Shown piece after piece: positions 63,401 to 64,000 of a DNA stretch of 64,000 bases. Numbering within the stretch: the first letter of the stretch is position 1; every line of letters starts with the position of its first letter. The DNA comes from Volutella citrinella (taxonomy: Eukaryota > Ascomycota > Sordariomycetes > Hypocreales > Nectriaceae). The notes beneath the pieces were generated by a model, which made no database searches, was not told where the DNA came from, and saw nothing but the letters and a program-made list of their open reading frames with translations. The stretch covers positions 310,001 through 374,000 of the forward strand of contig JAWZSP010000004.1 of the NCBI GenBank assembly GCA_034401135.1, written 5' to 3'. The translations under genes and the position numbers were made by a program.

Positions 63401-64000
63401 TGCCAGCGGCGGCGGCAGCAGGAGTACAGCACGAGGAGGACGAGGAGAGACCGATGGAGGCGATGCTGCGACAGATGCAGCGGGCCTGCTCCAGATAGCT
63501 GCTGTAGCGGTCGAGGGCGGCTCGGAGATGCGAGTCGCAGGCAGCTTCCGAGTGGTGACCGGCGGCATCGTGCTCGTGGGGGTGCTTGAGATGATCTAGA
63601 TTGGACGTAAGTTGGAATCCGGCAAGGAATTGGGTGTGTCACAAGGAGAATGGGCGGCGGGCGGGCTGGTTCAGCTACTGCCTGAGGTCTCGGGAAGCAT
63701 CTCACTCACCCTCATTGTCGCCGTCGCAGGCTTTGGCGCATTCCAGCGCAGCGGCGGTGAAGATGCACTTTTCTACGGCGGTTGAAAAAAATGTCAGCCC
63801 CTTGTCGGTGAAACCCGTTGATCATCGATGAGCAAGCTGGGTCTCAGCTGCCTATCGCCCGGTCACTGAGGCCAAGAGGAAAAAAGGTCCGTGACAGTGC
63901 CACTCACCATTGCACCGTTCGACGGAGCCACAGCAGGTAGACGCCTGGGACGAGCCGCCGAGACTGGCGCCGTCGTCGCAGTTGTTGTCGGCACACAGGT
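60492..64000 (-). CDS. Heavy-metal P1B-type ATPase (Cu+/Ag+ type), 5' partial
   Basis: Exons read 63908 to beyond 64000, 63710-63772 and 60492-63595 (introns 135 and 114 bp); the 5' end lies outside the window. This pump exports or sequesters Cu+ (or a similar soft metal) with ATP. A Cys-rich leader (CADNNC, TCCGS, KCIF, AKAC, ARCICR, SSCC) is followed by a His-rich run (about 63020-63180, HDHDHDHH). Next come an HMA domain with GMDCTSCG (about 62890-62912), a second degenerate HMA-like region, and eight spans. The transport motif is CPC (61583-61594), the phosphorylation site DKTGT (61449-61463), then the GKHP nucleotide-binding motif and GDGTND. The Met at 63197 is internal: the frame is open upstream and splice-linked to further exons. 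The N-terminal metal-binding content is well above that of yeast Ccc2. Confidence 0.93.
63030..63175 (-). repeat. His/Asp codon repeat in the metal ATPase gene
   Basis: Iterated GTGGTC/GTGGTG units (plus strand) encode alternating His-Asp with Gly and Lys interruptions on the minus strand. The repeat lies within the exon and in frame, so it acts as a metal-binding tract and is also prone to length change. Confidence 0.85.

Noticed and set aside
61890..63599. 569-aa plus-strand ORF over the metal ATPase gene
   Set aside because: Its translation is Val/Gly/Asp-rich, the shadow of His/Asp and GC-rich codons on the other strand. The minus strand carries CPC, DKTGT and HMA motifs.
1..64000. CRISPR array, phage or bacterial operon structure
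   Set aside because: No regularly spaced repeats; spliced genes with fungal introns throughout exclude a prokaryotic source.

Overview
The window is nuclear DNA from a filamentous ascomycete. The many short GT-AG introns with CTNAC branch points, the Zn2Cys6 regulator, the fungal-only families (OTT_1508-like deaminase, DUF7924-like, DUF6603-like) and the family mix point to a sordariomycete, most likely Hypocreales; that placement is inference. About 28 protein-coding genes lie on both strands. Exon coordinates were placed by hand from splice signals, reading-frame phase and family motifs, and nearly all spliced models come out at an exact multiple of three. No rRNA, convincing tRNA, CRISPR array or intact mobile element was seen.

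Layout. 1-0.9 kb: 3' end of a DUF6603-like gene. 2.2-3.8 kb: a Cys/His-rich putative zinc protein. 3.9-4.8 kb: a metallophosphoesterase carrying an in-frame stop. 5.6-7.9 kb: ferric reductase. 8.9-11.2 kb: cPLA2-like lipase. 11.7-15.2 kb: cytosolic isoleucyl-tRNA synthetase. 15.7-19.6 kb: a divergent pair, a small secreted or GPI-type protein and an 839-aa membrane protein. 20.2-24.2 kb: two unrelated MFS transporters. 24.8-27.3 kb: a ribosomal-L1-domain ribosome biogenesis factor convergent with palmitoyl-protein thioesterase. 29.1-29.4 kb: a putative small secreted protein behind a long non-coding leader. 29.9-32.9 kb: ADE8-type GAR transformylase and the CTD-kinase cyclin Ctk2. 33.1-37.3 kb: PTEN-type phosphatase and a TMEM33/Pom33 ER protein.

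39.1-44.7 kb holds a dynamin-like GTPase, an OTT_1508-like deaminase and, divergently, a C2H2 zinc-finger gene with an in-frame stop. This is the most system-like accessory block in the window. 45.2-47.6 kb: a Zn2Cys6 transcription factor. 47.6-50.8 kb: a P-loop kinase and a sugar transporter sharing a divergent promoter. 51.2-53.3 kb: a short-chain dehydrogenase and a seven-span membrane protein. 55.6-59.4 kb: a MGC-start, probably lipidated, unknown protein and a DUF7924-like protein. 60.5-64.0 kb: a heavy-metal P1B-ATPase with a His/Cys-rich N-terminus whose 5' end is outside the window.

Most genes are independent housekeeping or transport units. No biosynthetic gene cluster is evident: there is no PKS, NRPS, terpene synthase or P450. 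Points worth checking are two genes with in-frame stops, two GC-AG introns, micro-exons of 11 and 16 nt, and the dynamin/deaminase/zinc-finger neighbourhood.
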